Assembly (NCBI GenBank): GCA_041394705.1
Contig: JAWKHS010000028.1
Location: 1-64,000, forward strand
Source: Vicinamibacterales bacterium
GTDB taxonomy: Bacteria; Acidobacteriota; Vicinamibacteria; Vicinamibacterales; UBA2999
DNA length: 64,000 nucleotides
Direction of reading: 5' to 3'
The notes below the pieces were generated by a model, which was not told where the DNA came from, ran no database searches, and worked only from the letters and a program-made list of their open reading frames with translations. Made by a program: the position numbers and the translations under genes. This document shows positions 16,419-25,401 of this stretch, piece after piece (position 1 is the stretch's first letter; every line of letters starts with the position of its first letter).

Positions 16419-17552
16419 CTACTGGCCGGCGCCTTCCGGATACTGCAGGGCCAGGCGCAGTTCCTTCGCCAGGCCGTCCACGCTGGCGCCGCTGCGCTTC
16501 CAGGCGCCGTCGGTCTCGAAGCGCAGGGCGCCGATGCGGCGCCCCCACGGCGCGATCGCGCGACCGATGGCGCGGTAGTCCGTGCGATCCGCGTGCTGTT
16601 CGTCCACGGCGCGTACGACGTCGGGCGCGACGCGCACGAAGGCCCTGAGCGCGGTCGCCGATCGGATGCTGTACTTGCGGCCGTGCCAGGCCGTTTCGAA
16701 GACGGACGCGACCTGCTTCAGGTAGTTCACGAAGAACGTCTTGGCCTCGTCACGGAACTGCGCCGCCTTCCGCGGGCCGCCCAGCGCCTCTTCGGCCGCG
16801 AACAGCCGCTTGAACTCCTGGGCCAGCGGCGCCTGCGCCACGCGGCCGCGGCCGACGCCGAGCAGCTTGATCTCGTTGTGCAGGGGCGAGTCCTCGCGGT
16901 CGTTCAGGGCCCGCACGACGTCATGCGCCGCAGCCAGCGCCTCGTCCCGGTAGAGCTGGCGGCCGGAGAGCGACACGAGGTGGGACGCGTTGAGCCGCGT
17001 GTGCTTGGCGTTGATCGTGACGAACATCTGCACGACGTGATCTTCGGGCAGACGGTCGAAGATGATCGCCGGGACCGTGAACTGCTCGTCCTGGAAGTTG
17101 TCGATGTCGGCGTGCAGCGCGAGGAGGCGGTGCTGGCCGTCGATGGCGCGGAGGATCCCCTCGCGCTCCGGTACCTTCAGGCGGCCAAGCGAGCTGCCAC
17201 CGTCCATCGGCTCGAAGGCGAGCTTCTCGTCACACGAGATGATGACGGCGCCTGGGATCGACGGAAGATCGCGCGCCTGGCGGCATTGCTCGTAGTACTG
17301 CACGAGCTCGTCGATCTTCTTCCGGATGATCTGGCGCTGGTAGGCCTTCTCGCTCGAGGCGATGCGGCGTTCCAGCAGGTCCCACCTGATCTTGCTCGGC
17401 GCTTTCTTCCCGCCCCTGACGCCGCCCGCGGCATGGTCGCCATAGCTGAGCACCTCGAACCGCACCAGCTTGTCGATGTCACTCGCCGTGAGGGAGGCCT
17501 GGTAGAACTGCACGCCGAACTGCTGCATCCGAATCGCAGAGACGCTGATCAT
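16419..17552 (-). CDS. DGQHR-domain protein (DndB/DGQHR family), orphan
   Basis: 377 residues. The diagnostic DGQHR motif is at 138-142 (AIDGQHRLLAL), followed by VTINAKHTRLNASHLVSLS, which aligns with the family's F-x-x-I-N-xx-(Q/K) segment. DGQHR proteins include DndB, the regulator of DNA phosphorothioation, and many stand-alone or island-borne members of unknown role. No dnd, pbe, ssp or restriction gene is nearby, so no defence role can be claimed. It may bind DNA or nucleotides. Monocistronic, with a terminator hairpin downstream. Confidence 0.8.
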   Translation of the reverse strand: MISVSAIRMQQFGVQFYQASLTASDIDKLVRFEVLSYGDHAAGGVRGGKKAPSKIRWDLLERRIASSEKAYQRQIIRKKIDELVQYYEQCRQARDLPSIPGAVIISCDEKLAFEPMDGGSSLGRLKVPEREGILRAIDGQHRLLALHADIDNFQDEQFTVPAIIFDRLPEDHVVQMFVTINAKHTRLNASHLVSLSGRQLYRDEALAAAHDVVRALNDREDSPLHNEIKLLGVGRGRVAQAPLAQEFKRLFAAEEALGGPRKAAQFRDEAKTFFVNYLKQVASVFETAWHGRKYSIRSATALRAFVRVAPDVVRAVDEQHADRTDYRAIGRAIAPWGRRIGALRFETDGAWKRSGASVDGLAKELRLALQYPEGAGQ

Positions 17553-17797
17553 AAGGGCCCGTTGGTGCGCCGAATCTTACTGGCGAGTGGGGCGTTCGCC
17601 AACGATTTTTCGGAGGGGTTCGGCAGGCACCGGGGACGAACGGCGGCAGGCCAAGTCCGTCAAGCCTCTGACACACAAAGACTTACGCCACAAGACCGAA
17701 GTCCGAGGTCCTGCGCACGCGTGGCGGACCGGCCGCATCCATCGATCGGCACCGGCCCGGCCGGTCGGACCCGGCCGGGCCTGGCCTCGTGGCCGCC
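17553..17797. other. Gene-free spacer, 245 bases
   Basis: Between the DGQHR start and the ankyrin gene stop. I see no conserved coding frame, no clear hairpin and no convincing promoter. It holds the 5' region of the DGQHR gene. Confidence 0.5.
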
Positions 17798-18631
17798 TCA
17801 GGCCCGGGTCGCCGACAGCAGGACGTCGGGATCCGCCACGGTCAGGCCGGAAATCCGTTGCCCCGCCCGGGTGAACGCGATCCGCACCGTCGGAACGCCT
17901 GACGGGTAGAACACGAGCCCTCCGGCATGGAAGAGGAGCTGGCGGTTGCCTTCCGGCCGCTGGATCCCGAGACGGTCGTTCACGACCTCCACGTCGAACC
18001 GGTCGCGAGACCCCTCGCCGAACACGTAACGGCCGACGATGGCGTCCCGGTCCGCCGGGGTCAGCGGTTCGGTGGGGGGCCGCTCGTCCGCGCCGCCCAC
18101 CGATTCCAGGTACTTGTAGACCTCCGCGGCCCGGTCGCCGCCCGCACGGGCGTGCTGCAGCAGCGGAATGGCGTGGGGCCCGGGGATGCGCTGGATGCCG
18201 GGGGACGACTCCACGAAGGCCCGCACCACCGCAAGCTGGCCGAGCATCGCGGCCGAGAAGAGCGTCGGCCTGGCGCCATGGGCCAGCAGGAACTCGGCGA
18301 TCTCCCTCCGGCCCGTGTGCGAGGCCGCGCCGAGGGCGCTCTCCCAGTCGCCGAAGCCCCAGTCGATGGCGCCCCGGGCCAGTGCCGGCTGGCGCTCCAC
18401 GAGCTCCCGGACGCGCGCGAGATCGGAATGCGAGGCGCCCACCACCTGCTGCACGAGGGTGGGGTCCTGCCGGGGAAGCCACTCGGCGGACCCGGCTGGC
18501 GCCGCCTCGACGCGGCGCCACGCGGCGGCCGGCAGCGCCGCCCCGACGAGGCCGGCGAGGGGAAGATGGACGAACTGGCGCCGGCCGAGGCCGGGGCCGC
18601 GCGGGCTGGACGTGGGCGGGAGTATGGACAT
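17798..18631 (-). CDS. Tat-exported ankyrin-repeat protein
   Basis: About 277 residues from MSILPP at 18631; ATG codons at 18640 and 18667 are alternatives. A twin-arginine signal is visible (GLGRRQFVHLPLAGLVGAALPAAA), so it is likely exported folded. Ankyrin-like helix pairs follow (SALGAASHTGRREIAEFLLAHGA and PTLFSAAMLGQLAVVRAFVE), covering about residues 70-180. The C-terminal 90 residues form a beta-rich domain like those measuring scale-up of DUF3471-type tails. The ligand is unknown. Leftward, downstream of a transcription factor gene but 100 bases from it. Confidence 0.7.
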   Translation of the reverse strand: MSILPPTSSPRGPGLGRRQFVHLPLAGLVGAALPAAAWRRVEAAPAGSAEWLPRQDPTLVQQVVGASHSDLARVRELVERQPALARGAIDWGFGDWESALGAASHTGRREIAEFLLAHGARPTLFSAAMLGQLAVVRAFVESSPGIQRIPGPHAIPLLQHARAGGDRAAEVYKYLESVGGADERPPTEPLTPADRDAIVGRYVFGEGSRDRFDVEVVNDRLGIQRPEGNRQLLFHAGGLVFYPSGVPTVRIAFTRAGQRISGLTVADPDVLLSATRA

Positions 18632-18733
18632 GCGCGGCATCATGCCCGAGGACCCGGAGCGGCGCATCCCCGGACCGTGCCAGGGTTCGACGAGGCCGTA
18701 ACCCCTGTCGCTGCAGCAAGTCGCGAGCGCCCG

Positions 18734-19627
18734 TCAGGCGCCGTCCCGGCCCACGAGCACCTCACGGACCACCCGCTCGGCCTCGGCGACCACGTCGGCC
18801 TCGAACGACTCGACCTCGGCCGGCGGCTTGACGAACCGGTTCGCCGACAGGTGCACCCCGTCGCGGAGGCGGATGAAGTGGACGATGAAGCGAAGGTCGT
18901 CGTCTTGCCGCTGCAGTTGCCCGAGCACGACGTAGTCCGCCCGGAGTGTCGCGGCCAGCGTCCGCAGGTTCCGGAGGTTGCGGGGTTGGCGCAGGGCTGG
19001 GGCGTTCCCGACGACGCCGACCCGTCCAGGCGCCAGGTTGACCAGGTGGGCCACCACGACGTCGGAGAGGCCGCTGACGAAAGTGTCATGGGCGGGATCA
19101 CCCGTCTCGTTGTCGAAGATCGACACCGCGACAATCGGCATGGTCGCCGCCGCCGGTCCGCGGATCACGGCCAGCAGGGCCGCCACCGCGATCGCGGCCG
19201 CCCCGATCCAGGCCCACCGGCTCGCCGCGGGCCGCGAGCCGGGGACCACGGGCTCCGGCCCACCCGCGGCGCCGGCGGCCGACACGGCCGGCGCCTCTGC
19301 CGCCGCGCCACCCCGCGTGACCACGGGGGCGATGAAGCGGAAGCCCCGCTTCGGCAGCGTCTGCACGAACCGAGGGGTCTCGGCGCTGTCGCTCAGGGCG
19401 GTTCGGACCTGGGCGATGCAGTAGGCCAGGCCCCGGTCGTAGTCCACGTGGGTCTGGTCGCCCCAGAGGGCGCGGCGCAGTTCCTCTCGCGACACCACCT
19501 CGCCGGCGCGGCTGAGGAGGACGGCGAGCGCCCGGGCAGGCTGCGGCTCGACGGCGACACGCCGGCCGTCCCGCGACAGTTCCAGCGAGTCCGGAGCGAA
19601 GGAGAAGGTGGAGAACTCGTAGGTCAT
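18734..19627 (-). CDS. ToxR/CadC-like membrane-bound transcriptional regulator
   Basis: About 297 residues from MTYEF (an upstream ATG adds three). The N-terminal OmpR-type winged helix contains EELRRALWGDQTHVDYDRGLAYCI and the wing PRFVQTLPKRGFRFIAPV. A single membrane span (WAWIGAAAIAVAALLAVI) lies near 140-160. The outer part resembles the TolB-N-like domain of CadC relatives (VSIFDNETGDPAHDTFVSGLSD, with YVVLGQLQR). It likely senses a periplasmic signal and controls nearby promoters. The DUF5916 barrel gene starts 110 bases away, divergently, and is a candidate target. Confidence 0.85.
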   Translation of the reverse strand: MTYEFSTFSFAPDSLELSRDGRRVAVEPQPARALAVLLSRAGEVVSREELRRALWGDQTHVDYDRGLAYCIAQVRTALSDSAETPRFVQTLPKRGFRFIAPVVTRGGAAAEAPAVSAAGAAGGPEPVVPGSRPAASRWAWIGAAAIAVAALLAVIRGPAAATMPIVAVSIFDNETGDPAHDTFVSGLSDVVVAHLVNLAPGRVGVVGNAPALRQPRNLRNLRTLAATLRADYVVLGQLQRQDDDLRFIVHFIRLRDGVHLSANRFVKPPAEVESFEADVVAEAERVVREVLVGRDGA

Positions 19628-19739
19628 ACGCCACACGCCGGTCGGCCCGGTGAGGACGACGCCGGCAAAGACATCTGTTTACACCTGAGCCGGCACCGCC
19701 CGGGCACACTGTCCCGGCGCCGCCCCTGCCCCATCACGC

Positions 19740-21995
19740 ATGCCCTCGATCCGGACCGTCGTCCTTCCCGCGCTCCTGACCACGCTGTCCTGGCTCCCGC
19801 CTGTCCCGTCGCTCGCCGCCGGCCCCATCGACTACGCGACGGCCCACCTCGACCGGCGGCTCGTGGCGGTGAAGACCTCGACGCCGATCGTCCTCGACGG
19901 CCGCCTCGACGAGCCGGCCTGGCAGACGGCGCCGCCCGCGAAGGACTTCGTCCAGAACGATCCGCGCGAGGGGGAGCCCGCGACGTTCGACACCGAGGTC
20001 CGGATGCTCTACGACGGCGAGCACCTCTACATCGGCGTGTTCGCCAGGGACGACGATCCCGCGGCCATCATCGTCAACGAACTGAAGAAGGACTTCAACA
20101 CCGGCTCGTCCGACACCTTCCAGGTCGTCCTCGACACGTTCCACGACGCCAGGAACGGCTATCAGTTCGCGGTGAACCCGATGGGCGCCCGCTGGGACGC
20201 CCAGATGGCGAACGAAGGGCGCGAGAACAACGCCGACTGGGACGGCGTGTGGGACGTGGCCACGCGCATCGCCGGGGACGGCTGGTACGCCGAGATCCGC
20301 ATTCCGTTCAAGACGCTGAAGTTCAGCCCCGCCGACGACCAGGTGTGGGGCGTCAACTTCCAGCGTCGGCTGCGCCGGATGAACGAGAACAGCCACTGGG
20401 CGCCGATCCGCCGCATCCACCAGGTGTCGCGCGTGTCGATGGCCGGCACGCTCGAGGGCCTGCACGGGATCCGCCCCGGCTCGAACCTGCGCATCAAGCC
20501 GTACGCGTCGGCGAGCGGGGGGCAGGCCGGCGCGGGCGCCCGGATGACGGGCGACGCCGACGGCGGCGTCGACGTGAAGTACGGCGTCACGTCGGGACTC
20601 ACCTGGGACTTCACCGTCAACACCGACTTCTCGCAGGTCGAGGCCGACGAGCAGCAGGTGAACCTCACGCGCTTCTCGCTCTTCTTCCCGGAGAAGCGCG
20701 ACTTCTTCCTCGAGAACTCGGGCGTGTTCCAGTTCGGGTCGGGCAGCCAGCGGGGCGGCGGCGCCAACGGCGGCCGCCAGAACAGCTCGCAGGACATGAT
20801 CCTGTTCTTCAGCCGGCAGATCGGCCTGTCGGCCACCGGCGACGCCATCCCGATCCTCGGCGGCACGCGTCTCACGGGCCGCGCCGGCGCGTACTCGATC
20901 GGCGCGCTCAACATCCAGCAGCGCCATCTCGGGAGCAGCCCGTCCACGAACTTCTCCGCCCTCCGCCTGCGGCGCGACATCCTGGCGAGCTCCGACGTCG
21001 GCGTGATGTTCCTCGACAAGGACCAGGCCGGCACGGGCTACAACCGCGCGCTCGGCGCCGACGCGAACTTCCGCTTCTTCGGTGACCTGACGTTCAACGT
21101 CGCGGCGGCCCGCACCTTCTCGCCCGACGACGTGCTCGCGCGCATCGAGGCGTCCGGGACGACGAACCCGTCGGCGCTCTACACGAAGAGCGCTGTCGCC
21201 TACAGGAACGCCTTCTGGGAGCTGCGCGGCTCCTATCAGACGATCGGCCACGCCTTCAACGACGAGATGGGCTTCGTCCCGCGCTTCGGCGTGAACAACG
21301 CGGAGGTCTACGTCGGCACCCACATCCGGCCGCGCTGGGCCTCGTCGTGGCTGCGCGAGACCTTCCCGCACATCCAGGTCGAGACCTTCTCCGGCCAGCG
21401 GGGCGGGGGCCTCGAGTCGCGCTACACCGACTGGCACTGGCCGATCACGCTGCAGAACAGCACGTTCGTGGAGGTGGGCACCAATCCCAACGTGGAGGTG
21501 ATCGACCAGCCCTTCACGATCAACACCCGGCGCGGCATCCGGATCCTGCCGGGACGCTACGAGTTCAAGGAGCACTTCATCCTCGCCAACTCGAACTCGG
21601 CGGCGCGCGTGTCCACGAATCTCCGCCTGTCCACGGGCGATTTCTACGATGGCTACCGGCGCGGCTACAACGTGGGGCTGACGGTCCGCGCCAGCGAGCG
21701 CCTGAACCTCTCGGGCAACGTCCAGTTCAACGACATCAGCCTGCCGCAGGGCGCCTTCACGACCACGCTCCTCACGGGCCGAGTCAACGTGAACTTCACG
21801 ACGCGCATGTTCCTGAACGCGCTCCTGCAGTACAACACCGACGCTCGGCAGTGGAGTTCCAACGTGCGCTTCAACTTCCTGCACCACCCGCTCAGCGACT
21901 TCTTCCTCGTCTACAACGAGCGGCACGACACGCGGTCGGGGGATCTCATCAACCGCGCGCTCATCGCGAAGCTGACCTACCTGTTCGCGTTCTAG
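19740..21995 (+). CDS. CBM9-like / DUF5916 outer-membrane protein
   Basis: 751 residues with a signal peptide ending near SLAAG. Residues 40-230 form a carbohydrate-binding family 9-like module (PIVLDGRLDEPAWQTA, then DTFQVVLDTFHDARNGYQFAVNPMG). The rest is a long beta-barrel-like region with FSLFFPEKRDFFLENSGVFQFG and IGLSATGDAIPILGGTRLTGR, both typical of DUF5916. It ends with an aromatic strand (LIAKLTYLFAF) as outer-membrane barrels do. The family is often linked to uptake or processing of sugars or peptides, but its substrate is unknown. Divergent from a membrane-bound regulator. Confidence 0.85.
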   Translation: MPSIRTVVLPALLTTLSWLPPVPSLAAGPIDYATAHLDRRLVAVKTSTPIVLDGRLDEPAWQTAPPAKDFVQNDPREGEPATFDTEVRMLYDGEHLYIGVFARDDDPAAIIVNELKKDFNTGSSDTFQVVLDTFHDARNGYQFAVNPMGARWDAQMANEGRENNADWDGVWDVATRIAGDGWYAEIRIPFKTLKFSPADDQVWGVNFQRRLRRMNENSHWAPIRRIHQVSRVSMAGTLEGLHGIRPGSNLRIKPYASASGGQAGAGARMTGDADGGVDVKYGVTSGLTWDFTVNTDFSQVEADEQQVNLTRFSLFFPEKRDFFLENSGVFQFGSGSQRGGGANGGRQNSSQDMILFFSRQIGLSATGDAIPILGGTRLTGRAGAYSIGALNIQQRHLGSSPSTNFSALRLRRDILASSDVGVMFLDKDQAGTGYNRALGADANFRFFGDLTFNVAAARTFSPDDVLARIEASGTTNPSALYTKSAVAYRNAFWELRGSYQTIGHAFNDEMGFVPRFGVNNAEVYVGTHIRPRWASSWLRETFPHIQVETFSGQRGGGLESRYTDWHWPITLQNSTFVEVGTNPNVEVIDQPFTINTRRGIRILPGRYEFKEHFILANSNSAARVSTNLRLSTGDFYDGYRRGYNVGLTVRASERLNLSGNVQFNDISLPQGAFTTTLLTGRVNVNFTTRMFLNALLQYNTDARQWSSNVRFNFLHHPLSDFFLVYNERHDTRSGDLINRALIAKLTYLFAF

Positions 21996-22017
21996 CGGCC
22001 GTCCACGCCGCCAGCGA

Positions 22018-22031
22018 CCGCCGGCCGGCGG
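22018..22031. terminator. GC palindrome between convergent genes
   Basis: CCGCCGGCCGGCGG is a perfect 14-base palindrome in the 46-base gap between the DUF5916 gene and the acyltransferase gene. Outer GCGGCCG / CGGCCGC arms extend it. A bidirectional terminator is plausible; there is no T-tract. Confidence 0.35.
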
Positions 22032-22041
22032 CCGGCCGCCC

Positions 22042-23196
22042 TCACAACAGGCGGGCGACGAGCCGGCGCACGGGCTCCGGCCGTCCGGCGGGCGCGGCGA
22101 CCCAGGCTTCCACCACGGGGACGAGGCGCGAGAGCCCGTACGCGACGGCCAAGGTGCCCGGCAGCGTCAGTTCGAGGGGCACCCGGTGCTTGATGAGGAT
22201 GGCCACGCCGCCGTAGACGAGCTCCACGTGCACCCAGTAGACGAAGAGCGACGCGGCCCCCAGGGTCGTGAGCATGCGGCGCAGCGGACCGGGCACCAGA
22301 TCCGTCAGGAGCCACGCGAGCGGCACGAGGGCGGCCACGAGGGCGAGCCGGACGAAGAAGAACGCCGGGGACGCGTCCCAGTACGACGACACGCCGGGCG
22401 GGTAGATCGACGGCTGGTACGACGCCCAGGCCGCGGCCACGCCCACGCCCGCCGCCAGCGCGAGGAGGGCGCCCTGCACGACGCGCTCGCGCCGGCCGGC
22501 CGCCGCCGCGATCGCCACTCCGGCCGACAGTCCGGCGAGGACGAACGCCGTCCACGGCAGCAGGGTGAAGTGGCCGTGGCCGGGAGACGGCCGGAGGTAC
22601 CACTGCAGCGGTGGCGGAAGGCCCTCGATCCAGGCCGCCCGGAACGCGAACGGCGTCGCGAACGCGAGCGCCGCCGTCAGCGCCGCCGCCAGGACCGCCC
22701 GGACACCGTCGCGGCCGCCGACGTGCCAGACGGCCGCCGCCGCGACCAGCGCCGGCCCCATCACGTTCAGGATGTCCACCTTCAGCACGTCGATCGGGTG
22801 CCCCAGGCCCAGGACGAGCGCCTGCAGGCGGAAGACGAACGCGAGGCCGAAGATCGTGCCGCCGCGCACGACGAGGGCCCGCGCCACGGCGGGCGGCGGC
22901 AGGCCGCGCCGGGTCCGTGACCGCGCCGCCATCGCCGTGCCGATGCCGGCCAGGAACAGAAAGGCCGGCGCCGCCAGGCCGGCCGCGTACGCGGCGCCGT
23001 GGTAGGCCGGGCGACCGCGGTCGCCGTCGCGCGTCCACGCGTCCACGACGTGCGCCAGCACCATCAGGACCACCGCGACGCCCCGGGCCAGATCGAGCCA
23101 AGCCTCGCGCGGCGCCGCCGGGTGGCGTGGCCGCGGCGTCGCGGGCAGCGGGGGCGCGACGCTGGGTGCGGGGAGCGTGGCAGTGGCCGCGATCAG
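22042..23196 (-). CDS. Multipass membrane acetyltransferase of the HGSNAT catalytic-domain family
   Basis: About 384 residues, ten or more hydrophobic spans. The N-terminus after a proline-rich leader reads WLDLARGVAVVLMVLAHVVDAW, the start of the heparan-alpha-glucosaminide acetyltransferase-like fold (LDxxRGxxxxxMxxxH). Such proteins pass acetyl groups across the membrane to sugars, but the acceptor is unknown. There is no ATG, GTG or TTG at the obvious start. The best-placed codon is CTG at 23196, which overlaps the OsmC stop (CTGA), so translational coupling is suggested. The start is uncertain. Confidence 0.75.
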   Translation of the reverse strand: MIAATATLPAPSVAPPLPATPRPRHPAAPREAWLDLARGVAVVLMVLAHVVDAWTRDGDRGRPAYHGAAYAAGLAAPAFLFLAGIGTAMAARSRTRRGLPPPAVARALVVRGGTIFGLAFVFRLQALVLGLGHPIDVLKVDILNVMGPALVAAAAVWHVGGRDGVRAVLAAALTAALAFATPFAFRAAWIEGLPPPLQWYLRPSPGHGHFTLLPWTAFVLAGLSAGVAIAAAAGRRERVVQGALLALAAGVGVAAAWASYQPSIYPPGVSSYWDASPAFFFVRLALVAALVPLAWLLTDLVPGPLRRMLTTLGAASLFVYWVHVELVYGGVAILIKHRVPLELTLPGTLAVAYGLSRLVPVVEAWVAAPAGRPEPVRRLVARLL

Positions 23197-23600
23197 TTGA
23201 CGACCTCGAACGACGTCACGAAGTCGATGTCGGGCCGGAGCGAATGCCAGACCGAACAGTATTTGTCGTGCGACAGCTGGATGGCCCGCTCGATGGCCTG
23301 CGGCGGCGCGTCGGTGTCGAGCGTGAACCGGAGCGCGATCGCCGTGAATCGGCTGGGCGGCTCCGGCGCGCGCTGGCCGGTGAAGTCGGCGCTCAGCCGC
23401 CGGAGCGTGTGCCGGCCCTTCTGGACGATGTCGGCCACGTCGATGGCCATGCAGCCGGCCAGGGCCAGCGCCAGGGCCTGCGGCGGCGAGGGGCCGCGCT
23501 CGGACTGGCCGTCGATGACCACGGGCACGCCGTTCGGCGCGGCGGTGAAGCGGAGGGCGCCGTCCCAATCGAGGCGCACGTGAATCGGAGGTTTCGCCAC
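23193..23600 (-). CDS. OsmC/Ohr-family protein
   Basis: 135 residues. The two redox cysteines of the family are present: C50 in LALAGCMAID and C115 in DKYCSVWHSLR. OsmC-type proteins reduce organic hydroperoxides through this pair. Subfamily (OsmC, Ohr or YhfA-like) is not certain; the KYCSVWHSL segment is closest to YhfA/OsmC-like members. Overlaps the downstream acyltransferase by four bases. Confidence 0.88.
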   Translation of the reverse strand: MAKPPIHVRLDWDGALRFTAAPNGVPVVIDGQSERGPSPPQALALALAGCMAIDVADIVQKGRHTLRRLSADFTGQRAPEPPSRFTAIALRFTLDTDAPPQAIERAIQLSHDKYCSVWHSLRPDIDFVTSFEVVN

Positions 23601-23693
23601 GCCGGGAGGGTACTACACCGGCCCGCCGGCGTTCGTCCCACCAATCTCTTCGGCACGGCACGCACGGACGGGACGGGGTGGTACAACTCCGCC

Positions 23694-24125
23694 ATGCCCG
23701 ACATCCTGCACCGCCTGCCGATCGCAGCCCCCATCGCCCGGGTGTTCGAGACGATCGCGACGCCGGCGGGGCTGAACGCCTGGTGGACGCTCGACGCCCG
23801 CGGCGTCCCCGGGCACGGCGAGGCGTACGACCTGGGGTTCGGTCCCGAGTACCAGTGGAAGGCGCTCGTGGCCGCGGTCGACGAGCCGCGGTGGATCGAG
23901 TGGGAGATGATCGAGGCCGACGCCGACTGGACGGGCACCCGCGTCGGCGCCCGCCTCACCGAGACGGGCGAGCGGACGATCGTGGACTTCTACCACACCG
24001 GCTGGCGCCACCCGAACGCGCACTTCCGGACGTCGAGCTGCTGCTGGGCGCAGTACCTGCGCATCCTCAGGCGGTTCCTGGAGCACGGCGAGCGCGTGCC
24101 GTACGCCGATCGCCTCGACGTCTGA
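23694..24125 (+). CDS. SRPBCC / AHSA1-type ligand-binding protein
   Basis: 143 residues. The start ILHRLPIAAPIARVFETIATPAGLNAWW and the end CCWAQYLRILRRFLEHGE match activator-of-Hsp90-like SRPBCC proteins. This fold holds hydrophobic ligands; no specific partner is visible. Single gene between leftward neighbours. Confidence 0.85.
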   Translation: MPDILHRLPIAAPIARVFETIATPAGLNAWWTLDARGVPGHGEAYDLGFGPEYQWKALVAAVDEPRWIEWEMIEADADWTGTRVGARLTETGERTIVDFYHTGWRHPNAHFRTSSCCWAQYLRILRRFLEHGERVPYADRLDV

Positions 24126-24151
24126 CGGCGTTCGCCGGCCCCGCTCCCGGT

Positions 24152-24748
24152 TCAGCGGCCGGCCTGCACGACGGTCCGGCGGCTGCGGTGTCCGGCCACG
24201 AGCTCGGCGGCGAGACGCTTGCGCAAGTACACCTTGGACTCGGCCGCGTCGGTCTCGTGGCGCTCGAACGTGATCACGTCGAAGCGCAGCTGCGCCAGCA
24301 CGGCGCGCATGTCGTAGAAGCGGTTCTTCGTCTTCACCACGACTTCCTGGAAGCCGAGCCCGTGGGCCCATGCCTCCGACTCCTCGGTCAGGGCGCGGAA
24401 GAAGCCCTGGCCGCGCCAGTCGCGGCGCGTCGCGCCGATCCACGAGTAGAGCACCTTGCGGCCGTCGAAGTCGACGCAGTCCCGCAGCCGCTCGACCAGG
24501 TCGCGCAGCTTCGGATCGGTCTCGTCGCCCCGGATCGCGTGGACCACCTTGTAGGCCACGGGCACCCGCGTCCCCGGCTCGTCGGGCAGCGCGGCCTCGG
24601 CCATGAGGATGAGCGACTCCCGGTCGGCCAGGCGCGCGACGATCTCGGCGGCGGTCTTGCGCCGGGGGAACTCCCCGAAGAACTCCTCGATGTACTGGAT
24701 TTCGAGCGCTCCCGACTCGAGGGGGTAGTGCTTGATCAGATATTCCAC
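24152..24748 (-). CDS. GNAT-family N-acetyltransferase
   Basis: 198 residues from GTG 24748. The acetyl-CoA segment is degenerate but recognisable (IGATRRDWRGQGFFRALTEE, near residue 115), followed by GFQEVVVKTKNRFYDMRAVL. The N-terminal IEEFFGEFP is shared with GNAT proteins of unknown substrate. No other clue from neighbours. The start codon is uncertain, since upstream codons stay open. Confidence 0.75.
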   Translation of the reverse strand: MEYLIKHYPLESGALEIQYIEEFFGEFPRRKTAAEIVARLADRESLILMAEAALPDEPGTRVPVAYKVVHAIRGDETDPKLRDLVERLRDCVDFDGRKVLYSWIGATRRDWRGQGFFRALTEESEAWAHGLGFQEVVVKTKNRFYDMRAVLAQLRFDVITFERHETDAAESKVYLRKRLAAELVAGHRSRRTVVQAGR

Positions 24749-24859
24749 GGCTGCTGTCAGGGGGGCGGGCGGAGGGTGGGCCGCACGTGCCGCCGCATGA
24801 TACCCCGAGTCGCCGCCCGGGCCGGACCCCCACGCCGTGCCGGTGCGTCCTACGCCGGG

Positions 24860-25332
24860 ATGGCCGAGCTCCACACCTCCCTCTTCGTGCCGCGCCCGCT
24901 CGAGGAGGTCTTCGCCTTCTTCGCGGCGGCCGAGAACCTCCAGCGCATCACCCCGCCCTGGGTCGATTTCCGCATCCTCACGCCGCTTCCCATCGAGATG
25001 CGGCCGGGTGCGCTCATCCACTACCGGCTGAAAGTGCACGGCATCCCGATCCGCTGGCGCACCGAGATCACGGCGTGGGACCCGCCGTATCACTTCGTGG
25101 ACACGCAGCTGTCGGGCCCGTATCGCCGCTGGGTGCACACGCACCGCTTCCGTGCCGTGCCGGGGGGCACGCAGGTGGAGGACGACGTGGTCTCGGCGTG
25201 CCGGGAGGCTGGCCCATCGAGCGCCTGTTCGTCCGGCGCGATCTCACCGCCATCTTCACGCACCGGCAGCGCGCGATCCTCGACGTCTTCGGCGCCGAGG
25301 CCGACGGACCCATCGCGGTGGACTTCGGCTGA
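24860..25332 (+). CDS. SRPBCC-family protein, frameshifted
   Basis: The first 112 residues (LHTSLFVPRPLEEVFAFFA, PPWVDFRILTPLP, GALIHYRLKVHGIPIRWRTEI, VHTHRF) match the SRPBCC family related to cell-division inhibitor SulA-like proteins. After QVEDDVV the frame is lost at about 25188-25198. The family end (VPGGWPIERLFVRRDL, then IFTHRQRAIL) continues in the next frame. Adding one base restores about 157 residues. Ligand unknown. Confidence 0.75.
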
Positions 25333-25401
25333 CGCGCGCGCCGGCCGCCTGCCCCGACGCGCTCCAGCACGCGTCGGGCAGGGCGGCACGCCGGTGGCTC
25401 A

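Noticed and set aside
16419..17552. Defence island around the DGQHR protein
   Set aside because: No dnd, restriction, methylase or mobile gene within several kb.
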